Shown here: in pieces, positions 37,501 through 56,503 of the stretch | Layout: every line of letters starts with the position of its first letter | How positions within the stretch are numbered: position 1 is the first letter of the stretch | Source: Membranipora membranacea | Lineage: Eukaryota; Bryozoa; Gymnolaemata; Cheilostomatida; Membraniporidae | DNA: 64,000 bases | Direction of reading: 5' to 3' | NCBI GenBank assembly: GCA_914767715.1 | Contig: OU612066.1 | Span: 11,413,001-11,477,000, forward strand | Program-made: the position numbers and the translations under genes | The notes under the pieces: model-generated | What the model was told of the DNA's origin: nothing | Database searches by the model: none | Seen by the model: the letters and a program-made list of their open reading frames with translations, nothing else

Positions 37501-38204
37501 TGCGTACATGAACGCAGCCACATTTATGTTTTCATCTTACACCTCCAAGTTTACTCAATTGCGTCAGCCTTGAAGTGTTGCGTATGTGTTCCATACTACG
37601 CCTCAGCTACAGCCCCTGGTGTGAAGCTACCAAGCCAGATGTTCGTGACAAGGCTAGCTACATGAACTTATACTTACATTTTCATCATACAAATCCATGT
37701 TAACACAATTATAAAACTTGTGAAGTAGCCAGCATGCTGTAGACTTCACCATTGTGTCAAGCTCCAACTTCCGAGCTGTAAAATAAAAAGGGCTATTAAA
37801 AATTCAAACTATAAGCTGTTAGGCGAGAAATTGATGCGTGCATGCAAGCTGATACTGACGTCAACAAAAAGATCAATCTTTCTTCCGTTACAGAGGGAAA
37901 CACAATGATGATAAAGTACAAAAGCTATAACTGTGTTGTAATTGTTGTAACCTTCACACTAGTCATGAATGCACCGGTATCTTTGATCAAACTTACCACA
38001 TGTTGTTAAAAATACAGCAGTACGGAAAAGTTTCTTCTCTTCACTTGACCAGGTGGATTTGGCAGGTGAGGCGGCTCTCTCTCGTTCATTCTTCAATTCT
38101 GACTTTACAATAAGAGGGGACTGGATCTCATCTTCACTATGTACAGGTATCCCGGCCACTTTAGTGTGAGAATTGAGCATGTCCCAAAAACTTCCTCCAC
38201 TCAT
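31584..38204 (-). CDS. CCNQ: Cyclin Q (FAM58A-type cyclin), complete, 283 aa
   Basis: Minus-strand exons: 37997-38204, 37678-37775, 36356-36441, 35641-35773, 32142-32366, 31584-31685; 852 nt including TAG. The protein begins MSGGSFWDMLNSHTK, followed by a linker. The first cyclin box contains DTMVKSTACWLLHKFY and VAMTCLFLAGKIEETQIRIR, matching human cyclin Q (ATACTIYHKFF; IAMSSIYLAGKVEEQHLRTR). The second half has YLLHYLKSLTDWL and HLAVTVCYMALNTHGI, then WWK. The short last exon, VLVADIKMANMVSIASDI, aligns with the human C-terminus and was found from its polypyrimidine tract and TAG acceptor. Cyclin Q activates CDK10, and loss in humans causes STAR syndrome. The protein is about 35 residues longer than the human one, mostly at the N-terminus. 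Intron 4 (32367-35640) and intron 2 are repeat-rich. Decayed copies of exons 1 and 2 lie beside the real exons (separate entries). Confidence 0.93.
31829..31870. mobile_element. Micro palindromic element 4 (26 bp), degenerate
   Basis: 31837-31862 begins TATAGACTTA and ends GTCTATG, the same ends with one change. The flanks GGAGTAAC and GCGGTATC agree at 5 of 8 positions, as an old target duplication might. It lies in CCNQ intron 5. Weaker than the other three. Confidence 0.45.
32807..32851. repeat. Short palindrome in CCNQ intron 4
   Basis: ATCACAGAGTAAGGAT is followed after about 13 nt by ATCCTTACTCTGTGAT. ATCAT/TCATA-type repeats flank it, so a small insertion is possible. Confidence 0.5.
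33636..34010. repeat. Fold-back element in CCNQ intron 4
   Basis: Imperfect inverted arms at about 33636-33815 and 33850-34010. ACCCAAAGACCA faces TGGTCTTTGGGT, GTGGAAAGAGTGCCTC faces GAGGCACTCTTTCCAC, and CTGCATTATG faces CATAATGCAG. Small reading frames on both strands are by-products. Confidence 0.75.
36789..36965 (+). repeat. Degenerate minisatellite in CCNQ intron 2
   Basis: About nine diverged units of roughly 17-24 bp around GCACAAAATGTGACAACA, such as GCGCGAAATGTAGCAACT, GCACAAAATTTGATACAC and GCACAAAATAAAACAAT. Reading frames here are artefacts. Confidence 0.6.
37205..37640 (-). pseudogene. Decayed tandem copies of CCNQ exon 2 and its flank
   Basis: Units about 150-230 bp apart downstream of the real exon 2 (37678-37775) repeat its 3' half and donor flank. 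In minus-strand reading, the real exon has ACTTCACAAG..TTATAATTGTGTTAAC..TGTATGATGAAAA. The copy at about 37521-37582 has ACTTCAAGG..GCAATTGAGTAAAC..TGTAAGATGAAAA. The copy at about 37284-37352 has ACTTCACAA..TTATAACTGTGTGAAC..TGTAATATGAAAA. The copies lack open frames or splice sites like the real exon, so they are exon relics in intron 2. Confidence 0.6.
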
Positions 38205-38325
38205 GATATCTTCATATATCTAAAAATCAAACAACAGCCAAGTGTTTAAATAACAGTGCAACGAAATGGTCGAAATGTTAACTTTTTTTGCCACTCTTCA
38301 TATAGAGGCAGTGATTACTGTGACT

Positions 38326-38830
38326 TGACTTTTGTGTGAGAATGCAACATGTCACATAAACTCCACTCACTCATGATAACTTCATCTATCTAAAAAGCAT
38401 ACAATCAACAGCCAAGTGCTGAAAAATAATGAAACATTCCATGGAAAAATTCCCCTACTCATGAAAAAGTCACACTAAAGCAGCAGGAATAACTCCCTAT
38501 GTGAAGACTGTGAAAAAATGTTAACTTTTTTCACAGTCTTCACATAAAGGCAGTTATTACTGCGATTTGACTGTTGTGTGAGAATTCAACATGTCCCATA
38601 AACTGCCCCAACTAATGATAACTACATGTATCTAAAAATCAAACAACAGCCAAGTGTTGAAAAAAACAGTGGAACATTCCATGGTAATGAAACGCCAACA
38701 TTTTTCACACTCTTCACATAAAGGCAGTTATTCCTGCCACATGTGCGTGTATTCCGCTTGTCCCAAAAACTGCCCCCACTCATGATAGCTTCATGTACCT
38801 AAAGAAAAATCAAACAACAGCCAACAGTGG
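38326..38830 (-). pseudogene. Three decayed tandem copies of the CCNQ first exon start
   Basis: Upstream of the true start (ATG at 38204) the region repeats three times. Copy 1 has ATG at 38374 and reads MSEWSLCDMLHSHTK. Copy 2 has its start changed to ATT at 38616 and reads ISWGSLWDMLNSHT. Copy 3 has ATG at 38783 and reads MSGGSFWD before diverging. The true exon reads MSGGSFWDMLNSHTK. The 5' flank (AAATCAAACAACAGCCAAGTG on the plus strand) is repeated with each copy. Spacings are 170, 242 and 167 bp. Confidence 0.8.
38500..38543. repeat. Hairpin between first-exon copies
   Basis: GTGAAGACTGTGAAAAAA is followed after about 7 nt by TTTTTTCACAGTCTTCAC, a perfect 18-bp stem. It probably arose from inverted pieces of the tandem unit. 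Confidence 0.65.
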
Positions 38831-40695
38831 AACATTCTGTGGTAAAAAACGTCAACCTTTTTTCACACTCATGGGCAGGTGTTGCTGACGACTTTCAGCA
38901 ATTTTTGCATACAGTGGAAATTCAGCTCATAACACATGCTTTAAAATAATGAAAAAAGGCGATAACAAGTGCTCTCTCACAAACAGCAGTTGGGTGGAGG
39001 GGGATGTTAAGTGGAGTTGTCATTTTATCACCTACTAGGGTCCTGATGATGTTGCAGTATCTGTATAAGATAATTACAGCCTGTGCCACAGCATAGTTGA
39101 TTGATTTGTTAACTGTGAACAATACACTTTAAATGGCACAAATATTATTAAGAAAAGATGTGACTTAAAATATAAAACAATGGCTTAAAGTAAAAAAGAA
39201 AATATCACTCAAAAATATCAACTGCAGAGTAGTAACATATTTGTTTTGAAGTTTAAAACTTTGAAAAATCTCAACCTGCTGCTGATTCTATATTCTATAC
39301 TGCTGCTCCGCTGACTATAAAACAAGAGGCTAAATCTAGCCAGTGCTTGAGCTAAGAGAACAACTATGGCCTAGGATACAAAATTAAGGAAATGTATAGC
39401 AAGTTGCATGCCAACTAAGCTTATGATGTGTCATTTATCCAGGGATTTATTAACAAAGCGAGTTGCATCAATCTCTACTCTATCATTCAGATGATGTGCA
39501 TAGAGGTGTTAAAAGCTCTATTTTGCTCTGGATGGCCCCGTCGGGGTCGAGGCATACAGCTGTAGGCTACCCCTAGTTGCATTGCGCCGAGTTTCCCTCA
39601 GAGTCAGATATTCAGAGGGTGGGTGAAAGACCTGTCAGAGAGTTTAAAACCATACATTCCAGGCAAGCTGCCGAATTTACAGTAGGTCTATATATCTATG
39701 CTTGTAAGTTCCAAGGGTCATAAGTTTAGTTTAGAAAGGTGTTAATCTTGGTCATGATGAAGCAGCATAAACACTTGCATTAGTTTACAGTATCTTTGTT
39801 CCCAGGTATCCATGCATATACTAAGAGGTCTAAAAATCCATGGAGTTCATTGAAATGATATAAATACAATATAATACTAATATATACATACATATATGTA
39901 TAATTAATATATAGCTATAACCAATGAACTAAACCTCCATTCAGATGATGTTTATGATGGGTTTGAGGGTTTAGTTCATTGCTATAACTAAAATAAGAAG
40001 AAGTGTATCCTGATTTACATGCCATGGTCATCATTAACACATTAAAGGTGATTGATTGTGTTTTCCCTCCCCCACACCAAATTATTGGCTTTGAGTCATC
40101 ACATCATTAGCTCACCTCTCTATTTCAGTTTTTAGGTTTTGCAATTTGCACTGGTTTAGGAATTCCCAGAATTTTTTTTTACATGACAGGAAATGGGTAG
40201 CAAATGAGAATACTCAACTCATTGTTATATTAACATTGATATCTAATAGATATATCAGTTCTTTGTCATAAATATCAACTATTAAACCTAAGTATATCAT
40301 TGCTAAATAACTTGAGTGCGCATGCTCAGCTTGGCGGATGTCACCAATTTTGAAATTGTAAACAAAATATTTCAAATGTGTCATAAACTACCTAACAGGC
40401 AATTTTCATTACTGTAACTTACTTTTGTTGACTAGCACTAGGGATAATAATAGGATAACAGTAGAGTTGTTTATTCACGGAGTCATTGTTACATTGATAT
40501 ATGCTTTAAACTGTTTGGCAGCAACTGGAATCTTAAGTCATCATTAATATCAAACACTGACTGCTACTACATACTTACTACTAACTAACAGCACTGACCT
40601 CCTGCATTAGTTTTGGATCACAATCTTCGACAACAAACTAAGCACTTCAAAAAGCTTTTATTTTTCAACCATTCACAAAAAGACCTACTTCAGCA
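38831..40695. other. Divergent intergenic region, CCNQ / POC1
   Basis: AT-rich, with the palindrome at 39903-39978 and a GC hairpin at about 39535 (GGCCCCGTCGGGGTC). It should hold both promoters; no TATA box stands out near either start. Confidence 0.5.
39903..39978. repeat. Palindrome upstream of POC1
   Basis: Arms TATAACCAATGAACTAAACC and GGTTTAGTTCATTGCTATA are separated by about 30 nt. Likely a small fold-back insertion; no function seen. Confidence 0.55.
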
Positions 40696-43600
40696 ATGGC
40701 ATCAAATCTGGTAAGTGTAGTTATTAATGATGTTATATATATGATGAGATATCTAGCTCCAACTAATTTCCAATGTATAGCAATATTTTTATGTCTTTAT
40801 TTGAAAGTTTTGCCAATTTCAGATAGTGAGTTAGTTAGAAACAAACAACACGCCCTGGGACCTTGGGAAACATACACACACATGTATATTTATCCAGTGT
40901 TAATTAATCCATCACTATTTCTCTCTTTTGTTTTGTAACTGTAATTATAATTGACCAAAATCAACCTTGGACCGGCCACGTGACATCCTTTATCAAACTG
41001 ACTAACACGTATCACCGACGGTATAGTTGTCCTTTTGCGCATGTGACATGCTCATTAAGGATTATGCTGCTGGTTAAGTGATCTGTTGAGCCGATGTATA
41101 ATACTATACTATACTAAACTATAAAATACTATTAAGGACAATACCTTAGAAAAAAGACTATTCATTGACTTGTGTCGAATCAAGTAAGACGATACTATGA
41201 ATTACTCATGTCTATCAATTGTTTTGTTGCATAGGAGGATCCAACACTGGAAAGAAACTTCAAGGGTCACAGAGATACTATCACCAGTTTAGATTTCAAC
41301 CCCAATATGAAACAACTGGGTAAGATATGACTAAACATCAGGCCTTACTTGCCTTCTCCATCGCATTGTATGAGTTCATTATCTTGTAAGTCATATTAGA
41401 ATATAATGAAAAACAACCTTATCTTAGTTTTGTCATCTAAGAAATGTAGGATTGAAGGGTTCCTAATGTATTTGGATGATCATTTTCTTCAATAGAAGCT
41501 TTGCATATTATTTTTTATGTTGTGCTATACTTGTAGCATCTGGCTCGCTTGACTCTTGTCTGATGATATGGAACTTCAAACCACAAACCAGAGCTTATCG
41601 ATTCGTTGGTCATAAGGTAACTATTTATCACTCATATATGTGAATGCATGAAAATTTAAAATCCCAATTAGAATGTGTCGGTATGGCCAGACTATCACCT
41701 TTAACTATCAACTCCCCTGAGAGTGCCTTTGCTGATCCTATCATTTTGATTTATTTAATCAGTGTTTAAGCAATGAAGATGACAGTCACTCTAGTTGTTT
41801 ATCCCACAAATCCTACTAACATATCTTCTTGAATTACGTAATGCATTTCACAGTCTTCAATTCAATATATGGATTAATTTGTGTCAAGTGAAGATTATCA
41901 ATTTTAGGGTTGATTACAATAATGTCCAATGTCTGCGAATGACTTACAAATGTATTTATTGTATACAGGATGCAGTGACAGATGTTAAGTTCTCACCTTC
42001 TGGTCACCTTGTTGCTTCATCGTCCAGAGACAAAACAGTCAGGCTCTGGATCCCCAGTGTGTGAGTACACCCCATGCTTACTACATCAATGTACAACTCA
42101 AGTCATTGGTTCATATGGTATCCTAAGAGTTTTGAATACAAAGTTATGCATCACCTTACAATCTGAATATGAGGTCTGTTATTTCATCAAATGAAAGAAG
42201 GATGACGGTGTCACCGTAGAAGTTTTGAGGTGTGAGCTTATCAGGGAATTGCGTACCCTGGGATTTTGTAGGCTGTTGTTTTATATTTACTCATATAACT
42301 GCATGAAACAAGTAATCTAAGTACGAGACTAGACAAGAATAGAATGTTGATTACGGGTATATCTATGAAAATTAACACTGTGCAAAAACACTTGCGATGC
42401 ATTTATAAACATATACATATAAGCACATGAACATATAAATAAGATTATTTTTATGTCTATTTTTATGCAAGAGTACAGGGCTTGTAACTTAGACTTGTTT
42501 AGTAGGGATAGATAACGTGACATATTTTGGTGTTTTAGTAAAGGAGAGTCCACTGTGTTTAAGGCGCACACAGCCACTGTAAGAAGTATCGATTTCTCCT
42601 GTGATGGTCAAAATATGGTTACAGCATCAGACGATAAAACAATCAAGGTACTGTAAGCTTTTAGATTTTTACTGCCTTACCTTATTCAATTTCTAGATAT
42701 TAATCAAATATATATACAGCTTCCCTTCAGCCAGATCTCAATGCATGTCACTTTATTTAGACCCTGCTTGATTAGAATAGATTTTGGTGATCCCCATAGG
42801 TCTGAATTAAAGGGATTGCACTGTACAACCCATCTTGCCTACCTACCTTGGTGTTAAGCTTATATATTGCTGATGTTATACTTTTGCAGGTCTGGTCGAC
42901 GCATAGACAGAAGTTCCAGTTTTCTCTGAATGAGCACATGAACTGGGTGAGATGTGCACGCTTCTCACCAGATTCCCGGCTTATTGTCTCAGGATCTGAT
43001 GATAAAACTGTAAAGGTCTGGGATAGAAACAGTAAAGAATGTGTCCATACATTCTTTGAGGCTGCTGGGTAAGTTAGCAAAGCTTGTTATTGTTTTCTTG
43101 CTGTGGTATGTTTGTTCACCGATATCCGGACCTAACATCAGGCTCAGCAGTGGAACAAAATTGCGGTTGCAATATGTATACATATATATCCTTTATTTGG
43201 CCTGTGGTGGTCTTATTGTTAAAAATAACACAATCATTATATATGGTGGGTTTTTGATCTAGTATGTTAATAAATTAAACACGTAAATATGCTGTTATTG
43301 TTAACAGTGTGCATCACTCTCCCTGTCGCAAGAGTGATCTATTGTGAATGGAGTTGCCTTTCCATTTATTGTAAGAAGGCAACTGCTTTGATTTACAGAT
43401 TTTAGCTGGCATTTTTATGCATCTATTATTATCTTTTCTATCATTACCTGTAGACATGTGAACAAAGTTGCATGGCATCCCAGCGGTACCTGCCTAGCTG
43501 CTGGTAGTACTGATAATACAGTAAAAGTATGGGATATCAGAGTCAATAAGTTACTACAACACTATACTGGTGAGACTTAGAGTCCTAACATTAAATGTTC

Positions 43601-46504
43601 TGAAACTCTGACTAAAATTTATCTGTTAGAGTTAATTGAAAATGAAGCTGTATAATGATGGTTCTTTTGAGTATAGTTAAGTGATCATTTGATTCTTGTT
43701 GACGCCCATAGACATTATTATTTTTATTAAGTTTTTATTGCTCAGACATTGAATTTACCCAAATACGGTTGTGATGAGCACATTGCGTCGTATTTGTAAA
43801 TTTAATAAGTTTCAATGAAACTGAGACAAGCATAAAAAGTTTTCCATTACTTTTTGTAGCACACTCAGCTTCAGTGAATGACGTGGCGTTCCATTCTTCT
43901 GGTAACTTCCTCATCTCAGGATCTGATGATAATACAATCAAAGTGTTTGATTTACTGGAGGGAAGGCTCTTCTACACACTACACGGGCATCAGGTACTGA
44001 GGCAGATAACCGCTGATATTTATCACAGTTTTTTGGTTATATGCTCAACCCTTGTATTTTCTTTTGATATTGGCTATTGATATTATGCACATTTTACAAA
44101 TAATATATTGAATACTTGTCTTTCAAGAATACACTTGATTGGTTTGGCATGATCATATGATCAAACACATTTTACCATGATTGAAATGATTTTGCAGAAA
44201 TGAAACTGAAACTTGTGGTGTATTACAAGATGTGTGTTTTTTAGGGTTCTGTGACAGCTGTTAACTTCTCTAGGAATGGAGAACACTTTGCTACAGGAGG
44301 TGCTGATGAAAAGGTAAAATATTCTAAAATAACTCTTTTATTTACTACCTACTGTTGGTGAAGATCATGAAATGAAAAGTTTTTATTCACCATCTAATTT
44401 CTGCTTTTATGATTTACAGTGTTTGGTGTGGACAACAAACTTTGATAAAACCGACTACAGCTCGGTGTTGAAGGCACACAAGATGAACAGTGAACCTAAA
44501 GGTCGCAGAATAGCCACATGTCCTGAGCCAAGGTCGAGTCCTGTGAAGGTACGTATATTCAGGTTCAACCAAGCAAAATGAAATAAGTTGGTAAATTGAA
44601 TTGGATAGGAGATATGTGATAGTTGACGGCAGAGATATGATTTATATATTTTAAGATTTAAGAAGTTCTCCCCACTTGTGGATTTAAATCAACCACACAA
44701 AGGGACGGAATCAAACACATCTATATAATAATAAGCAAGCGTTCTGAACATCAATTGCTGACGGTCACATGAACACACTCTGTAACTACCTGGTTCAACC
44801 TTTCCACGAAATATGTGATAAGCTGATTGTCACCAGCCATTTACACCATTGTATTAATGTGCTTCTAATGAGAATAAATAATTGGAGTAAACACTTGTGG
44901 CTTCCATAAATACCACTTTTGTTCCTATGTATTTTTGCATTGTAGAATGCATATTATTATTTTACAGGTGAACGCGCACTCACAGGTAAAGAGTATGAGA
45001 GATGATAACCCGTCTGTAGTAGAGATAGGACCGTCTCTCTTCTCCAGGCCCAAGGTAAAAACATAAAAGTCACACCCAGGACTATGCATTTGTTATTGTG
45101 AAAAGATATTTTATTTGAGGTGACCACATTGCTATCAAACCCACCCAGCATTGTAGATTCACCTCTCCTGTTTCTCCCAAACAGGAACAATGATTTGAAG
45201 AATTTTGTAAATGTCTTTGAGGAAAAAAAAAGAGAATTAGAATATAATTATGCCTCATATTATTCTTTTAAACTGATATTTGAAAAGTATTTGTTTATTT
45301 CTTTACAGCCCGCACAGCACCGTAGTGCAGCAGGCGATACACACAGTAGCTTTGCTGGAGGCAACACCAGAAACTCAACCAGTAGACTGACTAACGGAGT
45401 ACAGTATCAGCCCTCACTGGATGATCTAGAGCTGACATCAGGAGACAGAGCTAGGAGAGGGGAGACAGGTACCCCTGATGACTCCGCCCCTACATGTCAG
45501 CAGATGGAGGCTCAGCAGATACCACATGAGCTGTCATCTACCCTGGAGCACATTGTTGGCCAACTAGACATCATCACACAAGTGAGTGCACTATTGAAAA
45601 CTAATTACTGTGATATGATAAACAACTCAAGCTGTGCTGGATTCAGGTCAGATTAGGCTAAAACTAGCTACTGGCCTTGTAACGTTTACTGTGTGTGGTT
45701 TATTAGGTGTTGTTTTACAGGATCATGTTGATTCATAATAACTGCAAAGAACAGTTGAAAGAAAAATAAGTTGACGTTTTCAGTGAAAGTTATGTGGTAA
45801 AAGGCACATCATAAGCAGAGAAATAGCTTTGCAAGAACTTACAAAATAGAGAATGTTTCAATACATCAAATTGTAGGACGTATAAAATCAAGTATGTTGG
45901 AAGAATTATTTGCCTTATTAGCACACAGTACGTTATGTCAGCTGAGTTAAAGTAAAGGTTAAATGTTTTGTATGTGACAATCTGCCATGAGCTAATAGCT
46001 AGATGATGATCTGCTCCGAAGGAGCTCATGCCAAGGAGTGAAATCACTTATGGTACATGTAGGCATTGTTCAAATGAACAATGAAGAAAGCTTTCACTAT
46101 GCTATATTGGGAAGTTTTGCATGAGATAGCTTTCAGATATGTATATGTGATAATTCATAATTATCAGTCATGATATGCTATTTGCTGACCGTTGCAGGCC
46201 TAGCTATGAACAAATTCCCGCCATATTGGTGTACATGCAGTGAGAGAAAATCAAAAAAATTCTGTTGTTGAAGTGGTCGTGTACATAAAATACACCTGGT
46301 AGCTTACACCTTAGCATATCAATAATGTTTTTCAATGCTGATTGCATATTTTCCAAATTAATGTGTTCTTTTGTTATCAATTCTCTTCTGGTAATTTTGT
46401 AGACTGTGTCAATACTAGAGCAGAGACTGACCATGACAGAAGACAAGCTGAGGGAATGTCTCGATAATCAACAGAAGATTAGACTGCAGATAAAGCCAGC
46501 ATGA
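40696..46504 (+). CDS. POC1: POC1 centriolar protein, WD40 repeats plus POC1 tail, complete, 489 aa
   Basis: Exons: 40696-40710, 41235-41319, 41537-41616, 41969-42060, 42539-42647, 42890-43068, 43454-43569, 43860-43993, 44245-44313, 44420-44548, 44968-45054, 45309-45581, 46403-46504; 1470 nt including TGA. The first exon encodes only MASNL. Seven WD40 repeats follow, with typical endings such as [35 protein letters not shown] and [12 protein letters not shown]. After a Ser/Thr-rich linker, the C-terminus [20 protein letters not shown], then [18 protein letters not shown], is the diagnostic POC1 motif. POC1 sits in the centriole lumen and is needed for centriole stability and ciliogenesis. Vertebrates have two paralogues (POC1A, POC1B); only one copy is seen here. 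Several exon boundaries fall near WD-repeat boundaries. The gene is convergent with OXCT1. Confidence 0.97.
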
Positions 46505-46961
46505 TGACTTTCTCTTCTGCTGACTTAGTGACTTATACCAAACATCTATCCAATCCAAACTTTGGTTTCAAGGTGTGCCTTCTTTGAGAGGGCACTTCAG
46601 ACATATCAGTTCCAGCTCAGGTCAAGTGATAACTGCAGGCGCCGCAAGCTTAAAATTGGCTCTCTGCTGAGAGCGGGTATGTAAAAGTTGAACAATCATC
46701 AGTGTGGGGACAGGTTTTTCTCAAGTTGTATTACCTGGCAAGCAACTTTAAATTCCATTACATATGTTTGTTGCGTTATCAGCCTATCGTGTTGCCCATT
46801 TTAAACCACTTTACCTACAAAATGAACTATGAACTGACTGGTGACTATTTAGTGAGTTAATTTTACATGAAATTTCAGCAAGTGATGTATTCAAAGATTT
46901 AGATTTCCAAAGAATCCCCAATGTGTTATGTGTGTTTTATGTGTATAGATTCTGAGTGATA

Positions 46962-46967
46962 TTTATT
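46962..46967 (-). terminator. OXCT1: Candidate polyadenylation signal of OXCT1
   Basis: AATAAA read on the minus strand, about 285 nt downstream of the OXCT1 stop at 47251. If used, the OXCT1 3' UTR overlaps that of POC1. Its use is inferred. Confidence 0.4.
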
Positions 46968-47033
46968 GTGTATATTTTTGTATATAGTTGCAACATTTTG
47001 GTGTGTTTCTTTTCTAATACACAGTCTTCCAAA

Positions 47034-47039
47034 AATAAA
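47034..47039 (+). terminator. POC1: Candidate polyadenylation signal of POC1
   Basis: AATAAA about 530 nt after the POC1 stop at 46504. A second AATAAA lies near 47147. Either would place the POC1 3' end close to or past the OXCT1 3' end on the other strand. Confidence 0.45.
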
Positions 47040-47250
47040 ATTCAGAACCGAATAACATCTTTGGGATAAAGAGATTCATTTGGCATCCGCAAGTAAGGAG
47101 TCTATAGCACGAAAAATAAGAGAAATCTTATCATTTGGTATACAATAAAAAAAATTCAAATATTCACACGACACACAAACTACTGACTAAGGTTAGCTGC
47201 CGTCACATGTTATGAATACATGAACACAATTATGATACTGCTGCTATCAC

Positions 47251-54038
<6,788 letters not shown>

Positions 54039-56503
54039 GATGATGCCTGATATGTCTTGTTTCTTATCTTGGTTGATAAATGATATGTTTATAGATCTGC
54101 AAGGCAGCCAAGATAAGTTGCCAGTCACAGCATGGGATGCTTCTGTTAGTCCTCAAATGTGTTCTTGCTCCTGTTGAGAAACTTTTCCTTTGGGAAGTTT
54201 GCAGCTCAGTATAGCCTAGCAGATTGAATCAGGAAAGAGGAGCGCTTTGAAGTCCAATAAAAGCCTCAAATCATCTTCAAAGAACTGAGGCGATCAATTC
54301 AGAACTGTTGTTACTTGGTTCGCTCCCTCACAATTTCATTGAATGGGAGTTGTTCTATCAAAATGAAGGAAAGAACAACTACTGTTTTAGTTTATTTCAA
54401 ATTACGCTTACCATCTTCATACATTGGGTAAATATATGTGAAACTGGCCAGTGGCCAGGTTACTCCTCGATCAATGTCAAACAAGTAAAATATAAGTCTA
54501 TCACTGCACTCTTCTCATCAGTCGAAGGTATTGTATTCTGGTATTCCGAAGAACACCACAATCTATTTTATGAACATAGGAAGATGATAGTAAAAACTAA
54601 ACGGGCAAGGTGGCATGATAACATTTTACCGATATATCAGTGAAATGTTATCACCTAAATGGTTGGGAGGGCACAGCCTAGTGAAAGGTAGAATGATGTA
54701 GGTCACTCCAATTGCCACAGCATATGACATTAGGGAGAATGTCTCCCTGTGGTGACATACAGGCAAACGCCACCAAATTAAGGACTTGATTGCATGTATT
54801 CCCACATCAATAATGGACATAATTGATCTAAATTCTAAATGATTGTCTGTCCAATAAAAAGATTATAGTAAGGCAGTTGCTTATCTAGCTCTTCCGCCTC
54901 ATGATTATATGAATATCAGTTGTAAAAAAAATTGGCGTGAGAAAACTTGAGCATAGTCCAACTGATGAAATGCTGCAAATGAGGGTAATGACCCTGTGAT
55001 GATTTGCAATTTTCTTGAGTACGATATCAAACAAACGTGACCAAGATTTGAAACAGCATGCAAATAACCGTGGTCAGTTTCATATGGTGCATTTTCCACT
55101 CAGGGGAATTCTTATTGTGTGTTAAAACAAAATGCTCAAATGTCTGGATCTTTTTCAGCATTGGGAAGTCTATTTGAAATGTAAAAAATTGTTGTAATTG
55201 CCCTTACAATTTTGATTGTCTTACCAATTCATTTGGATGAGGTCGATAAGCCATAGTGAGGAGAACATAATTGTGATGCCAAAAAACAATGACAAACAAC
55301 GACAAAAAGAGAGAGTAGCAGATCGTGAGATCTTGAGTACAACATTTGTTTGTTTAGTCATTGAGAAAGGCCAATGACGCAGGCTCAATTGAAAATGTTT
55401 TCATTCAATACACATATCAATATCATTGATTACAACGTGGGGTCATCTGATAGTCTTGAGCGCGAAGAAAGTTACCGTTTATAATACCATAATGTGTCTA
55501 CAGCAATTGCTGTGGTGTCGGATGATAGACAAAAAATATTTGACTCTACATTTACTTTTGAATTTTTTCGAATTGAACTTGATAATTTATCTAAATATCT
55601 TGCATAGAATCATTAATATGGCATGTGATTTTTTCTGATGGCACTGTTTGCATCTCTGAAAAATTTTATGGTGAACTGCTAGCGGCAGTTTTTAATCATA
55701 ACTCTTGAGAAACACTTTATGCCTGTTTGTTTTATAAAAATGTGTTTTATACATTTATATTTGAGCTTTCATTATTCTTTACACAAAAGTGGTCATGAAT
55801 CTATTGACTTGGTGCTAAAATGCTTATTCAATTACATGGTCAAGTATTATGCGCTTTATTTTTGTTATGGTAACAATCAATAAGGAAAACTAAAAGATGT
55901 CATTACAACAAATAAAAACCAATAGTCATAAACAAAATAACCTATAGATCGGAGGTAATGAACATGCACCACCGAGAATTCACATAGACATGCTAATTAT
56001 TTATGTACACTGACTGCTATGTAGGTATGGCAGATGGGATAAACACATCATTATAATATAAAACAACATAATACGGAATTGACAGCAAGTAACTCTAGAG
56101 AAATCTACACAAGAGTTAAAGGATTACCTTCAACTAAGTTGAAAGGTAAGCATTTCACTTTACAGCGCATGTCATTTACACATTTAATTTAAATGTATAG
56201 AACTAGGGATAGAACAAACTGAATTTTGTGCATAATCATATAATGGTGGCATCTTATAATATGATATTATTTGTTGACCAGGCAAACGTCATGAGCCAAG
56301 CCAAAACTTGATACCTTATTTACCCACTTGCACTATCAGGTATACTATTACTCAAATTTTACAATAAGAATAAAACATAGTGATTACAAAGTTTCAACAT
56401 ATAAAACGATTATAAAACAGACATTAAGGGCATATCAGGCTGAATTAGAAGTCAACTTAAGTTCCTATTCTTCTGCTTCAAGGATACATCAGGCCGGGAG
56501 ACA
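54039..56503. other. Divergent intergenic region, OXCT1 / unrecognised gene
   Basis: AT-rich, without recognisable genes or repeats. The open frames here (up to 111 aa at 54308-54643) have no domain or splice support. Confidence 0.5.

Larger units (their letters stand above)
46505..47250. other. Convergent 3' region, POC1 / OXCT1
   Basis: The 746 bp between stop codons hold the crossed polyadenylation signals described separately. No further gene seen. Confidence 0.6.
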
